Source: Entamoeba invadens IP1 (Eukaryota > Evosea > Mastigamoebida > Endamoebidae). From it: a DNA stretch of 25,611 nt. Below the pieces are notes generated by a model. That model was not told the DNA's origin. It worked only from the letters and a program-made list of their open reading frames with translations, and did no database searches. Numbering within the stretch: the stretch's first letter is position 1; every line of letters begins with the position of its first letter. A program made the position numbers and the translations under genes. The stretch is taken from assembly GCF_000330505.1 (NCBI RefSeq), contig NW_004443681.1:135811-161421 (forward strand), written 5' to 3'. Of this stretch, positions 10,099 to 19,539 are shown one piece after another.

Positions 10099-10713
10099 CT
10101 AAAAGATGTTGCATTTGTTTTTCATATGTTTTGTTTTCTTTCCTTTTTGACACACCTCACCAACCATACTCTTTTCATCTTCGATCCTTTTGCTTTCTCG
10201 TGTTGCAACAACATCTTTGCATATCATTTGGAATAACTCAGTAACGTTGATTTTGTTTTTGGCAGAGCACTCGATGAACGATATCTTCCACTCATTTGCT
10301 ATGTTTTGTGCTTCCTTGCTTTGAATTCTCCTTTCACTCTCCAAATCGCATTTATTGCCCACCAATATAATAGGAATGTGTTGTGTGTATTCCATATCAA
10401 GAATTCGATATATCTGCTCTCTGACCGCATTCGCCTCCAAAAACGATGATTGTGATGTGATTGAATAGACAAGCACATACCCATCACCTCCTCTTATATA
10501 CGAATCCCGAAGTGCCATGTACTCTTCTTGCCCTGCAGTGTCAAGAATCTCAAGAGTATAAATGTTGCCATCAATTGATATCGATGTTCTGTATGAGTCT
10601 TCAATTGTTGGGTCGTAGATGCTCAAGAAGTGTCCAGAGACCTCTTGAACAGTCAGTGCTGACTTTCCAACTGCACCACCACCTAACATGACTATTTTGA
10701 CCGATTGAGACAT
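10099..10713 (-). CDS. Ras-family small GTPase with CAAX box
   Basis: A 204-residue Ras-type GTPase, a membrane-attached GTP/GDP switch in signalling. All nucleotide-binding motifs are present: P-loop GGGAVGKS (11-18), effector loop YDPTIEDSY (33-41), DTAGQ (58-62), NKCD (120-123) and ECSAK (148-152). The tail has a basic stretch followed by CNIF, a CAAX box at Cys201 predicting prenylation. Gln62 matches Ras Gln61, favouring Ras over Rap, which has Thr there. Two points are odd: the position equal to Ras Gly13 is Ala14, and the helix after the P-loop reads TVQEV where Ras and Rap have a hydrophobic residue instead of Glu. Length is usual for Entamoeba Ras/Rap proteins. The start ATG is the only one upstream of the P-loop, with a TATA-like box 39 bases before it. 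No intron and no break. Substrate-level partners cannot be read from sequence. Confidence 0.97.
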   Translation of the reverse strand: MSQSVKIVMLGGGAVGKSALTVQEVSGHFLSIYDPTIEDSYRTSISIDGNIYTLEILDTAGQEEYMALRDSYIRGGDGYVLVYSITSQSSFLEANAVREQIYRILDMEYTQHIPIILVGNKCDLESERRIQSKEAQNIANEWKISFIECSAKNKINVTELFQMICKDVVATRESKRIEDEKSMVGEVCQKGKKTKHMKNKCNIF

Positions 10714-11159
10714 TGTGTTGTTAATTTGTTGCCTTGTTTAATTAGTTGTGTGTTTATATACCCATTACAATTCATGGTGAAGTTTGATTTTTTTCAACAC
10801 AATTTGAGTATTATATTATAATTATTAATAAATTATAATATATAGTACATTTATTCGCCTATTTGGGTGAAGTTATATGTTTTAAAAATTATTTTGTGGT
10901 GAAGTTTGTACTCTATTTTTGGTCTTTTCTATTATTAAACAACTTTGTGTCAACACACAAAATAGAAAGTATTTGCTTTCTGTTTAAAACTTTGTTAGCA
11001 CAGTGATTGGGTCGCAAAAAGTCGACAACAAAATACAACTAAATGGTACAATTAATATGTTAGCGTTGTAGATATAAATTTTAAATACATTTCACAACTT
11101 GTCGCCAAGAAGAGCAAGTCGTCTTGCCATGAATGCCACCTTTTCACTTGTGGTATCTA
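10714..11159. other. Intergenic region between Ras gene and the 596-residue gene
   Basis: It holds the Ras promoter at its left side and the 3' flank of the upstream minus-strand gene at its right. It is AT-rich, with a small inverted pattern around 10810-10850 (TATTATATTATAATTATTAATAA-like). No separate gene is supported. Confidence 0.5.
10752..10761 (-). promoter_or_regulatory. TATA-like element of the Ras gene
   Basis: The minus strand reads GTATATAAAC here, 39 bases before the ATG. It resembles the Entamoeba core promoter box GTATTTAAA(G/C), which sits about 30 bases before transcription start in genes with very short leaders. The AT-rich background makes a chance match possible. Confidence 0.5.
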
Positions 11160-11170
11160 TCAGTCACTTT

Positions 11171-11205
11171 CTAAACATCAACAAAAAAAGACAAAAAAGA
11201 CAAAC
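11171..11205 (-). other. Possible 35-nt intron at the 3' end
   Basis: On the minus strand the segment begins GTTTGTC and ends GATGTTTAG with a T-rich body, matching the strong GTTTGT...TAG form of Entamoeba introns. Splicing would swap the last ten residues (LSFLSFFVDV region) for ESD and a TGA stop. The length is short for an intron of this genus and the unspliced frame also ends cleanly, so this is an alternative only. Confidence 0.35.
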
Positions 11206-12961
11206 CCAAATTGAACTGAACAGTAAGTGTGGTGTTAAGCACCTCATCATTGAGATACAAATGACACACGCCAGCCCCATACATACACACAGACGACAAC
11301 AATCTCATATCATTAATGAACGACCACTCTCTTGCCTTCTTACACTTTGCCTTGTCTTCAAAAAGGCCATCACACCACTTCTCGTCGATAGATGGGATAA
11401 TGACCATGTCGGCTGTTTGCAGTTTGTAGAGAAACCTCCGCGCCTTTGTTACTAACTCGGCACTTTTAACAATGTTTCTGTCAATTTCCTTCACTCTCAA
11501 AAACGAGTTGATCACTGACTGTAAACGACTGCGATCGAAAAACACACTGAAAGTGTCTTCTGGCCAATATCGCACATCAGCACCAAATCGGCATATGTTC
11601 CCAATGAATATCCGACTGAATGTCGTGTTGCTTGTCTTCATAATTGGGTGAATGCGCCGTAATAAATTGTTAAACAGAGTTATACTGTGTTCATTGAACT
11701 CATCTTCGACCATTTCCCCATTTTCTGTGACATCCAAATCTTCTGTTTGTGAGATGTCATTTGACTCCGTCTCGAAATCGTCGAGTTTTTCTTTGATAAT
11801 TTCAGTTGGTAAATCGTTTGGAACAAATTTGAACGTTACATTAAATTTGTCATTGTCCTCCATCGATATATTTGCACCTCCTTTTGATTTTGACATCGTA
11901 GAAGGCGTTGTAGTATTCTGAACACTCTCATTAACGTCGATAGAAGAATTCTTATCTTTGTTTTGTCGAATAGTTTGGGAATAGTTTTCAGAACCATTTT
12001 GAACCATTAACGAATTGAATGGCGGCAATAGAAGAGATTCACTGAGTTTTTTCTCAGTTTCTAAATTGACTGAATTGGTATGTTGAATGTTTTCAAAGTG
12101 CACTTTTGGGAGGATCAATTCGTCGAATGAAAGGTCTTCACCTGTGTTGAATGGCTGTACTTCCTCAACTTGCATTTGGTGGTCATCACTTTCTTTTGAG
12201 TCTGGAATGACCTCAATTTGAACGTGGCTTTCTTTCGGTTCCAATTCCATCGGCACGAAGTTGTTCTCCACCGAATCGTCACTGATCAAATTCAAATCAA
12301 AAGAAGGACCGACTCCAAAGCTCTCAGGTTGCGTTACTCTTTGAGTGTTTCTTTCATTCAAAATGTCTGTTTCAACGCCTCCAATTAGCTCTTGGGTGGT
12401 CCTAAGTCGTTTTTGGACTTCTTTTTGTGTAAAGTTGTGCCGTTGGTACTGCGTCGGTGATAAATTGAAATAATCGACAAAGGTTGGTGTTTGTTGGTTG
12501 TTGCCATTAACACCAACTGGAAGGGTTTGTTGTTCCGGCACGCATAAATCAATCACTGTGTGGGGTGGTTTCGCGTAAACATTTTCTTCGTCTCTGATGT
12601 CAATGATACAATGAGATCGTTTGTTGTTTGGGTCATTCATTTCATAGGGTATTGTTTCTGGTTGTACTATTGGTTTTTGGGTTGTGCGTTTCTCTCTGTT
12701 AACGTCGGAGTCATATCCACCGCTTGGTATATAGCTATAAACTTCCTCAACAGTATACTGTCGTTTACGAGTAAAAGAAATTGGCGTACACGGTTGCACG
12801 ACTCGAAGCTTTTCTCGTGTTTTTGATATAAAATCTCTTTTTATATAATCCTGACCATAAACAAAACCCGCGTTTGGTAGTGGGTGGGGTGTGGTGGTAC
12901 TGTTAAAACTAGTTAAAATCGAACCGAGCTGCGGTCCATAATAGGGATATTTATTTTGCAT
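11171..12961 (-). CDS. Large acidic protein of unknown function
   Basis: An uninterrupted 596-codon frame from ATG at 12961, with base composition well above the surrounding spacer, so it is a real gene. I do not recognise the family. The first 420 residues or so are polar and low in hydrophobic clusters, with P, Q, N and T rich segments (starting MQNKYPYYGP) and long acidic stretches such as the region around ETESNDISQTEDLDVTENGE, suggesting disorder. The last 150 residues look folded: alternating hydrophobics with aromatic and Cys residues (DVRYWPEDTFSVFFDRS, RFLYKLQTADMVIIP). No signal peptide or clear membrane span. The tail may be altered by splicing: GTTTGT at 11205 down to TTTAG at 11171 has Entamoeba splice-site form, and its removal would end the protein with NLESD and a TGA at 11160-11162. 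A regulatory or scaffold role is only a guess. Confidence 0.85.
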   Translation of the reverse strand: MQNKYPYYGPQLGSILTSFNSTTTPHPLPNAGFVYGQDYIKRDFISKTREKLRVVQPCTPISFTRKRQYTVEEVYSYIPSGGYDSDVNREKRTTQKPIVQPETIPYEMNDPNNKRSHCIIDIRDEENVYAKPPHTVIDLCVPEQQTLPVGVNGNNQQTPTFVDYFNLSPTQYQRHNFTQKEVQKRLRTTQELIGGVETDILNERNTQRVTQPESFGVGPSFDLNLISDDSVENNFVPMELEPKESHVQIEVIPDSKESDDHQMQVEEVQPFNTGEDLSFDELILPKVHFENIQHTNSVNLETEKKLSESLLLPPFNSLMVQNGSENYSQTIRQNKDKNSSIDVNESVQNTTTPSTMSKSKGGANISMEDNDKFNVTFKFVPNDLPTEIIKEKLDDFETESNDISQTEDLDVTENGEMVEDEFNEHSITLFNNLLRRIHPIMKTSNTTFSRIFIGNICRFGADVRYWPEDTFSVFFDRSRLQSVINSFLRVKEIDRNIVKSAELVTKARRFLYKLQTADMVIIPSIDEKWCDGLFEDKAKCKKAREWSFINDMRLLSSVCMYGAGVCHLYLNDEVLNTTLTVQFNLGLSFLSFFVDV

Positions 12962-12972
12962 TCATAATTCAG

Positions 12973-12993
12973 GTTTATACACAACTTTATATC
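12973..12993 (-). promoter_or_regulatory. TATA-like elements of the 596-residue gene
   Basis: The minus strand has GATATAAAGT (12993-12984) and GTATAAAC (12980-12973), ending about 22 and 11 bases before the ATG. The farther one is better placed for an Entamoeba gene with a short leader. Chance is possible in AT-rich DNA. Confidence 0.4.
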
Positions 12994-13356
12994 TTTTTTT
13001 TTTATCTTTTCATTCTTTGATACAGTTGGATGTTTTTATACCAAAAAACGGGTTTTATATTAGTTTAATGATTAATATAATTTATTATAATATAAAAATT
13101 GTTTTTTTATTTAAAAAAAATAATTATGACAAGCACTTTAAAACCTGATAAATAATTATCGGGTCAGCAACAATAATTTTCGACCAAATATTAATTTATT
13201 ACTTGGTTAATTATATTTATGGGATGCTCCTCCGTCGCATCCCTCCATTTTTTCATAAAGTCAGTCTGGTAACGGTACTTATATTGACCACCACCACCTT
13301 AAACAAAAAAAATATTTGCCGCGAGTGTTTTTTGAAGGAAGTCCACTTCTCAGCTA
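12994..13356. other. Intergenic, left flank of the GC-rich foldback
   Basis: AT-rich to about 13215, then a sharp change to mixed composition. A small perfect hairpin, GGGATGC at 13221-13227 with GCATCCC at 13237-13243, marks the change. The 136-codon plus-strand frame at 13203-13613 starts at a non-ATG codon and crosses the poly-C run and palindrome, so I do not call it a gene. Confidence 0.5.
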
Positions 13357-13504
13357 CTGTTTGTGCGTCCCCGTGTCACCCACTTTCCTTTTCCGTACTG
13401 TGTGGACGCGGATGTGGTTCCCCCCCCCCCCCCGCTTGCGGGGGGGTCAGGGGGATCCGCGCCAAGGGAGGACTTGGAAAGTGGGTGAAACGGTGCACAA
13501 ACAG
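13357..13504. repeat. GC-rich foldback with nested inverted repeats and a C14 run
   Basis: Three arms are nested in order and are exact reverse complements: CTGTTTGTGC (13357-13366) with GCACAAACAG (13495-13504), CACCCACTTTCC (13377-13388) with GGAAAGTGGGTG (13476-13487), and CGCGGAT (13407-13413) with ATCCGCG (13455-13461). At the centre is a run of 14 C (13420-13433), then GCTTGC, then 7 G (13440-13446), able to form a G:C hairpin. Such a co-ordered set is not chance. It may be a foldback/MITE element, an inverted duplication, or a structured RNA. The composition is strongly foreign to the AT-rich spacer around it. No target duplication was recognised. Confidence 0.75.
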
Positions 13505-13926
13505 ACTGTTTGAGTGCGTCTTTATGAGCCTTTTTTTCAATGCTCCGTCTCACTTGGTTTCACTAACTCGAGGTGAATTTTCGGCATTTTTTGAATTCGG
13601 GAACCATACCTAATATTATCCAAAACGCCCATTTACTATAATTATAATTATAAAATTATAAAATATAGTAAATTAATTCTATATTTAGACGGGGTGAGGG
13701 TGGGAAAGGTCTGCCCCTGTATTCACTGGTTCCCAATAGGATTTTTTAATTTGTTATTTACAAAAACCCACACAATAAGAAGATAAACCAATGAAAAAAT
13801 TACCTTTAGGAATTTCCATCTCACATGCACAACCGACACCACTTTTTCAACTTTTTTCATTTTAACAATTTATTAAATTTATTATTCAACTATTTCAAAT
13901 AACAAATAAGTAATAACTAAATTATC
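13505..13926. other. Intergenic, right flank of the foldback and 3' side of the BspA-like gene
   Basis: Mixed-composition DNA continues to about 13610. Then comes an AT-rich palindrome (ATTTACTATA at 13631-13640 with TATAGTAAAT at 13664-13673) and a second GC-richer patch near 13689-13740 (GGGGTGAGGGTGGG). GGGAACCA (13600 region) and TGGTTCCC (13728 region) are inverse copies. No gene seen. Confidence 0.45.
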
Positions 13927-14952
13927 TCATAAATCTCGATAAATTCTTGTGTTTGTTGAGAAACATTGAATACCAATTGACGTAAGACCAGTTGGTATCA
14001 AAACACTGATGATATTTTTACATTCATTAAAGCAAAAATCACCAATCGACTTTATACTTGGAGGTATTCCAATACTTGTCAGACTAATACATTTAAAGAA
14101 ACAATAATCACCAATTGATGTTACACTTGATGGTATTGTTATACTACTCAAACGAGTACATTTATAAAAACAATTATCACCAATTGATGTAACACTAGAT
14201 GGTATTGAAACACTTCTTAAACTGCTACATCCACAGAAAGAATATTGATTAATTGATTTAACACGGAATGGTATCATAACACTATTAACACTAATACACC
14301 CACTAAAACAATAATCACCGAATGATACAACACTTGATGGTATTATAACATTTTTCATACCATAACAATTATAGAAACAATAATCACCAATTGATGTTAC
14401 ACTTGATGGTATATTTATACTAGTCAAACTGCTACATCCACTGAAACCATAATCACCAATGGATTTAACACTCAATGGTATTAAAACACTGCTCAGATTA
14501 ATACATCCATCAAAACAACGATCACTAACTGATGTTACCTTTAGTGGTATGTTATTGCCATATTTATTTCTATCATTTTCGGTGTAATTAACACTTTTAA
14601 ACTCGATATTTCGACTTTTGTTTTTGTCAACAGTTTCAAAATCAACACTGAACCAAACAATGATATGAACGAACACTTTCTTTGCAACATCTTTAATTTT
14701 AGTGCCTTTATTTTCTTTTCTGTTGATCAAAAATCCATTGCCAAAGGTCTCATTTTCTTCATTCCACAAGTGAAGTGTTTCGATGTTTCGGAAGAACCTA
14801 AATGTTTTGCAAGTCAATGGAATCGGGTTGAAATTGTACTTTTCCATATAACCACCAAACTTCTTGCATACCAACTCAAGCTTGATGAAGTCTTTGATTG
14901 TGTTGAAATACTTCGACACTATCATCATATGATAGCTGGTGAGTTTGGACAT
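13927..14952 (-). CDS. BspA-like leucine-rich repeat protein (TpLRR, nine repeats)
   Basis: A 341-residue protein of the BspA-like LRR family, which is greatly expanded in Entamoeba. Some members are reported at the cell surface, and most have no known partner. Residues 1-134 form the non-repeat N-terminal region usual in the family (starting MSKLTSYHMMIVSKYF). Residues 135-341 are exactly nine units of 23 residues with the pattern IPsSVtSIGDyCFxxCxxLxSV, including IPSSVTSIGDNCFYKCTRLS. Every unit except the last is close to consensus. The ninth degenerates and ends TRIYRDL. The protein has no signal peptide, membrane span or CAAX box, which leaves surface attachment unexplained. The start is the ATG before the standard family opening. 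No breaks. Since a family copy can be recombined or truncated, a decayed C-terminus is possible. Confidence 0.94.
   Translation of the reverse strand: MSKLTSYHMMIVSKYFNTIKDFIKLELVCKKFGGYMEKYNFNPIPLTCKTFRFFRNIETLHLWNEENETFGNGFLINRKENKGTKIKDVAKKVFVHIIVWFSVDFETVDKNKSRNIEFKSVNYTENDRNKYGNNIPLKVTSVSDRCFDGCINLSSVLIPLSVKSIGDYGFSGCSSLTSINIPSSVTSIGDYCFYNCYGMKNVIIPSSVVSFGDYCFSGCISVNSVMIPFRVKSINQYSFCGCSSLRSVSIPSSVTSIGDNCFYKCTRLSSITIPSSVTSIGDYCFFKCISLTSIGIPPSIKSIGDFCFNECKNIISVLIPTGLTSIGIQCFSTNTRIYRDL
13930..14550 (-). repeat. Nine tandem 69-bp LRR-coding units
   Basis: DNA equivalent of the nine 23-residue repeats. The phrase for SIGDYCF recurs at the same 69-base spacing, with synonymous changes. Neighbouring units 6 and 7 are the most alike (both contain IPSSVTSIGD), pointing to unit duplication or conversion. 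Confidence 0.9.
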
Positions 14953-16465
14953 TGTATTTTTTTCAATTTTTAGTTGCTTAATTTTTTCCGATTCCTCTTT
15001 GTATATTCATTTGGTTGTATCAACAATTACAGTAAAACCTCCAAAGAGTGGTCATATTTAGCCAATCAAACATTTAAACAGCCCTATAGAAACTTTANNN
15101 NNNNNNNNNNNNNNNNNNNNNNNNNNNNNNNNNNNNNNNNNNNNNNNNNNNNNNNNNNNNNNNNNNNNNNNNNNNNNNNNNNNNNNNNNNNNNNNNNAGA
15201 AAACTTTATTTTTAGTTTCAGTTTAAAAATTCCATTTTTTTGAAAGGTACTGCTCTTGGGAAGTTTTACCTTTCAAGACGAATATATATTCATGTTTTGA
15301 GTCGTAACCTTAAAATTTATTATATTTAAATTATTAATATATAATTTGAATGACAATACAAAAGTTCGAAAAATCAATAACCAATTTTTGATAAAATTGT
15401 CGTTTTTGTTTTAAAGTCTATCTAAAAACGATGTCCATTTGGCAATTATTTACATCAAACAAGTGAAAATAATAAGAATTAGGAAAATAATTAAAAACCA
15501 TGTAAAAATGTGGAATAATGTTTTTGGAGTGTTTTAAACAATTTAAAAACTTAAATAAGAAATATTTAAGTTTTTATGTTTTAAAAATGCCCAAACAACC
15601 TTTTTAGACCGACAAAAATGTGAAATCGTAATAATTCAATCATGAAGAATTTAAATAAATAATTTATTATTGTTTTGTTGTGTATTAAAACATTTAGATA
15701 ATTTTAAAAGATTTTATTTTGAAAATAATTACCATTTTTTAAGAAAATACTTTATTTAAAAAAGTGTTATGTAGTACACATAAATTTTGTTAAACAGGGA
15801 ATTTCAAACCAGTTAGTTTTCAAAAAACCAATAATTCAACAAACTTGTAAAAGAATTATTTTTTATGCCGAAAATTAAATAAAAACAAAATATTTTTGTT
15901 TTTTAAATTTTTTTATTTTTCAAAAAAAACAACATTTAAGCATGATTAGACATTTCAGTCTTTTTCAAAAGGGCATATTCCCAAAAATGTATTTTTTCTA
16001 CACAAAACACCGACAATTTATTCAAACTTTTGTTTTATCGATTTTTAAAAATAAAATAATTAAATTGGTAATAATAGGATCCAAATGCCATTTTTTAAAA
16101 ATAAAAAAATATAAAATGAATTTTAAATTATGTAATATTGATGAAGTTTTTGAAACTTTTAATTACTTTTTAAAAAGATTTTAAATAAATAATATAGTAA
16201 AAAAATAATGTGATATATCATTCAAAAATATAAATATAGTTTAATTATAACTATTTTGTGTTCAATATTTTTAAATTAACTTTTAATTCAATTTATAAGA
16301 AACAACAAAAAAAACAAAATATTTTTATTATTTTATTAGTTAATAAATAATAAATATCAGTAAGTTACTATATATATTTTATAATTCCAGTAAAATAATA
16401 AAAAACGTACATAAAATATTATATTTATAACAAACTCATTAATATAAAATCTGATTAATAATTAA
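14953..16465. other. AT-rich intergenic region containing the gap
   Basis: Upstream flank of the BspA-like gene, then the N gap, then strongly AT-rich DNA. The 80-codon ATG-started plus frame at 15942-16184 consists almost only of AT-rich codons (K, F, I, N) and matches nothing I know, so I do not call it. The left end of the hAT element must lie somewhere before 16466, but I could not identify it. Confidence 0.5.
15098..15197. other. Assembly gap of 100 N
   Basis: Exactly 100 undetermined bases, the usual placeholder for a scaffold gap of unknown size. The left flank ends AGAAACTTTA and the right flank begins AGAAAACTTTA, so the two contig ends may overlap and the true gap could be zero or negative. 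Confidence 0.95.
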
Positions 16466-19036
16466 ATGAAAGTTAACAAAAGACAAATATGTTTTTGTTC
16501 AGAAATTATGTTTAGACCTTACATTCCGGGTATAAGCGATAGTGAACTTGTGGATGCTTTTTATTGTCCTTTGTGTAACAGGTGTTATAAAGAACATAAA
16601 CAACACTTTTCAAATAAACACAATGATTTATAAAAAAAACAAGGAAAAATCGATATGAAAGCTTTAAAATGTATATATGAAAACGAAAGTGACATTATGT
16701 TGTATTTATCTATTCTTGATATTCAGAGTGGGCATTATAAGTCGTTCCAAAATATAATTGGAACAAAAAACAATATTTTAGAAATGGAACTTAATAAAAT
16801 AACAAGTAAAATAAATGTCGAGGTTTTAAAAGAAAAAGCACCAGTATTAAAAAGAACAATTGTTGATTTGTTTATGAATAACAACACATTAATGTCAGAA
16901 AAATCAAGTTTTTCAGAAAGTGTAGATGAACAACAACCCATTGAGGAAAAAGCACCCCGTATAATGGAGTGTGATTATATAGAAAGTGAAATTAATAGTG
17001 ACAATGAAAGTATAGAATTTTCAACAACAAGTGAACAAATCGATCTAGAAAAGCCGTATGAAGACGTTTTAAATTCAAGTTTAATGGAAAGCACGGAAGA
17101 TATCTCAGAAGAAATTTTCTTTTTAAGAGAACAAAGTGAAAGGGGTTGTACACCTGAACAAACTGTTCAAATACCACAATCCCAAACAACCAATTTTAAT
17201 GTAAAACAAACTAATATAACTCCTTTAATGGCAGCAAGAATTGAGAAAATGGATTTGATTAATTCTTTTTTGCAAGAAGCTGATAATTCTACGCAAAATA
17301 AGACTGAATTTATAACAGAAAAAATCAACAATCAAATTCGAAATAAATACTTAAAACCCAAAAATAAAACAATGGTCGATGAACGCAGTGAATATGTTTA
17401 TGTTTTGTTAATGTTATATGCAACAACAATTAATTTGTCGACATCTGGAATTACCAAAATTGTCGAATTTATTCAGATTGTTATTTTACTTTGTGGAGTC
17501 GAGAAAGATGTATTAAACTTTAACATAAACGCAAAATCGATTCTAAAAATGATGGAATTTTTATCTCTTCGGAATCTCAAAGAAGTTGAAAATGCATCAA
17601 ATGAATGTTTATATTATAGCATTTTTACAGATTCAAGCCGGTTCAAGGGCAAAGAGACATTCTCTCTTTTTGGACGATTTTTAACACCTGATCTAAAAAT
17701 AAAAGAATTAAAAATAAAAATTGGAAATTTTTTCGGTAAAACGGACGCTGTAAATTGGTCAAACTGGGTTAAAACCTTTCTTTTTAAATCAAAAATGTCT
17801 ATTTCGAAACTTGTTGCTTTTGTTACTGATGGTTCAAGCACTATGGTTTCAAGAGTTGGTGGTTGTGCAGGAAAATTGATTAAATTCATGTCTTCACTTC
17901 TTAAAACAAAATTCAGAACTATGTATTGTTATGCACATGGTCTTAATCGAGGTTTGGAATGTGCATTTAATTGTAACGAAGCTTTTCTTTCCAAAAAATT
18001 TCTTAAAAGTTTGACATCAGAAAAAAATGAGAAAGACATGGAGCGATTATATATTTCAAACTGATTTTAATAATTATCTGACACAAATGTGTGGATGGTC
18101 GGATACCAGATGGTCTCTTACTAAAAATATTACAAATACAATATTTGAAAATTTTGATGAATACAAAAAATTTTTGAATAACTATTTCATTGACATTAAT
18201 ATAGAAACAAACTTACAAAAAACACAAAAAGAAAAAAAATGTTATTCAAACAAACAGAATTGGGACTGCTTCTTTACAAAATTCTGTTTTTGTTGGTTAT
18301 TTGTTTTTTATTTATATGTTAATGACTAAAGTTTGGTTTATAAACAAATGGTTGCAAAATAAAGACGTTCTTTATGTTATTTCATATAAAAGAGTGTGTT
18401 TATTTATCAAAGAAATTATTCAAATAAAAACTAAAATTGAAGAACCATTCAATTTATATTTTACATCTCTTCCGTTTATCAGAGAATTTACTAAACCTGA
18501 TGATATCAACAATTGTAGAAAAGCATGTTTGGAACTAATCACACATGTGGTAAACAATCTTTCATTGAGATTTGTTCACTCCTTTCAAAAAATGGAATCG
18601 ATCGACCTTGGATTTTTAGAAGAAACAGATATTCAAATAAAAACGGAAAAAGACTTCGATATTTTGTATGAAATGGCTACTAAAAAGTGTTTAAGGATAG
18701 AAATTGATTTGTACACACTTCCCGAAGACTTAACAAAATGTGACAAATGGAAATTGCCACCAATGTTAAAAGAAGAAGTGGAAAGAATGAAGAAATGGCG
18801 TCAAAACAACAAAGATATAATCGAACTAATTAAAAAAGAAAATCAAAGCGAAGCTACAAAAGCTGTACCTGTAAAAATGACTTTAGAAGATCGTAAACAT
18901 GTCGCTAATTGTGTTAATTATGGCCATTTCGACAATGCTACAATTTTGGACGTTGATATACAAAATCCGAATGATGACACTGAGATATCGAAAAACACGT
19001 TCATTTATCTTTTAAAAGAAAGAGTCAATGCAAGAG
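16466..19036 (+). pseudogene. hAT transposase, N-terminal and central part (interrupted)
   Basis: A hAT-superfamily transposase relic. It opens with a short zinc-finger-like segment (ATG 16466; CPLCNRCYKEHKQHFSNKH, a C-x2-C plus H-x4-H arrangement) closed by an in-frame TAA at 16631. The same frame continues from ATG 16655 with an acidic linker, then core motifs FTDSSRFKGKE, AFVTDGSSTMVSRVGG (catalytic-type Asp) and CYAHGLNRGL. The frame shifts at the A7 run 18021-18027, continues with CGWSDTRW, shifts again at the A8 run 18232-18239, and runs on with ELITHVVNNLSLRF to 19036. There a Mutator-like element interrupts it. The apparent TGA at 19039 belongs to that element. The C-terminus lies at 21462-21723. 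The frame could also have been two ORFs, because of the stop after the zinc finger. Confidence 0.86.
19028..19036 (+). repeat. Target-site duplication, left copy (ATGCAAGAG)
   Basis: Nine bases inside the hAT coding frame, repeated exactly at 21453-21461. Nine-base duplications are typical of Mutator-like elements. Confidence 0.92.
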
Positions 19037-19074
19037 GATGAGCATATTTTTTGTTTAATGTACTTTTGTTTAAT
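19037..19074 (+). repeat. MULE left terminal inverted repeat
   Basis: 38 bases beginning GATGAGCATA with two copies of TTTTGTTTAAT. A third TTTTTGTTTAAT lies at 19089-19100. It aligns over its whole length, with a few mismatches and small gaps, to the reverse complement of 21417-21452. Confidence 0.85.
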
Positions 19075-19539
19075 TAAAACAGTTGTGATTTTTGTTTAAT
19101 CTATTCAAAATATAAAAAAATAAATTTTGTTGTTTATGATGTCAATATTAATTTTAACGGCTTAAATGTTAAAAATTGAGAAATGAAATATAATCCCATT
19201 GCATGTTTGTGTAAAATTATAAACAATTTATCGTTGTTAAATTGTATTAGTGTTAGTATATAATAGAAAAATGTTATATTCATAAGATACGTATTAAAGT
19301 TACATTAAATATTAATGAAGTTTATAATTATCATTTTAATTTAATTTGAAAAATTATAACGTGTTTAAGACTTGTATTACAACTTATTTACCGATATTTC
19401 ATTTATGTTTTAAATAAAAAAATGTAAGTTATTAAAATACTAATAAAACATAAACAACACCAAAAATTCACTCACACTTCTAAATGTTTAGTTACCTTTG
19501 AACGATTGATCCGTTTCATTATTTTTGATAATTCACTTT

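Noticed and set aside
13203..13613. 136-codon frame across the GC-rich island
   Set aside because: Non-ATG start, reads through the C14 run as proline and lies on a palindrome, so open frames on both strands are a by-product of composition.
15942..16184. 80-codon ATG-started frame before the hAT relic
   Set aside because: Nearly all AT-only codons, and no motif or relation to hAT N-termini.
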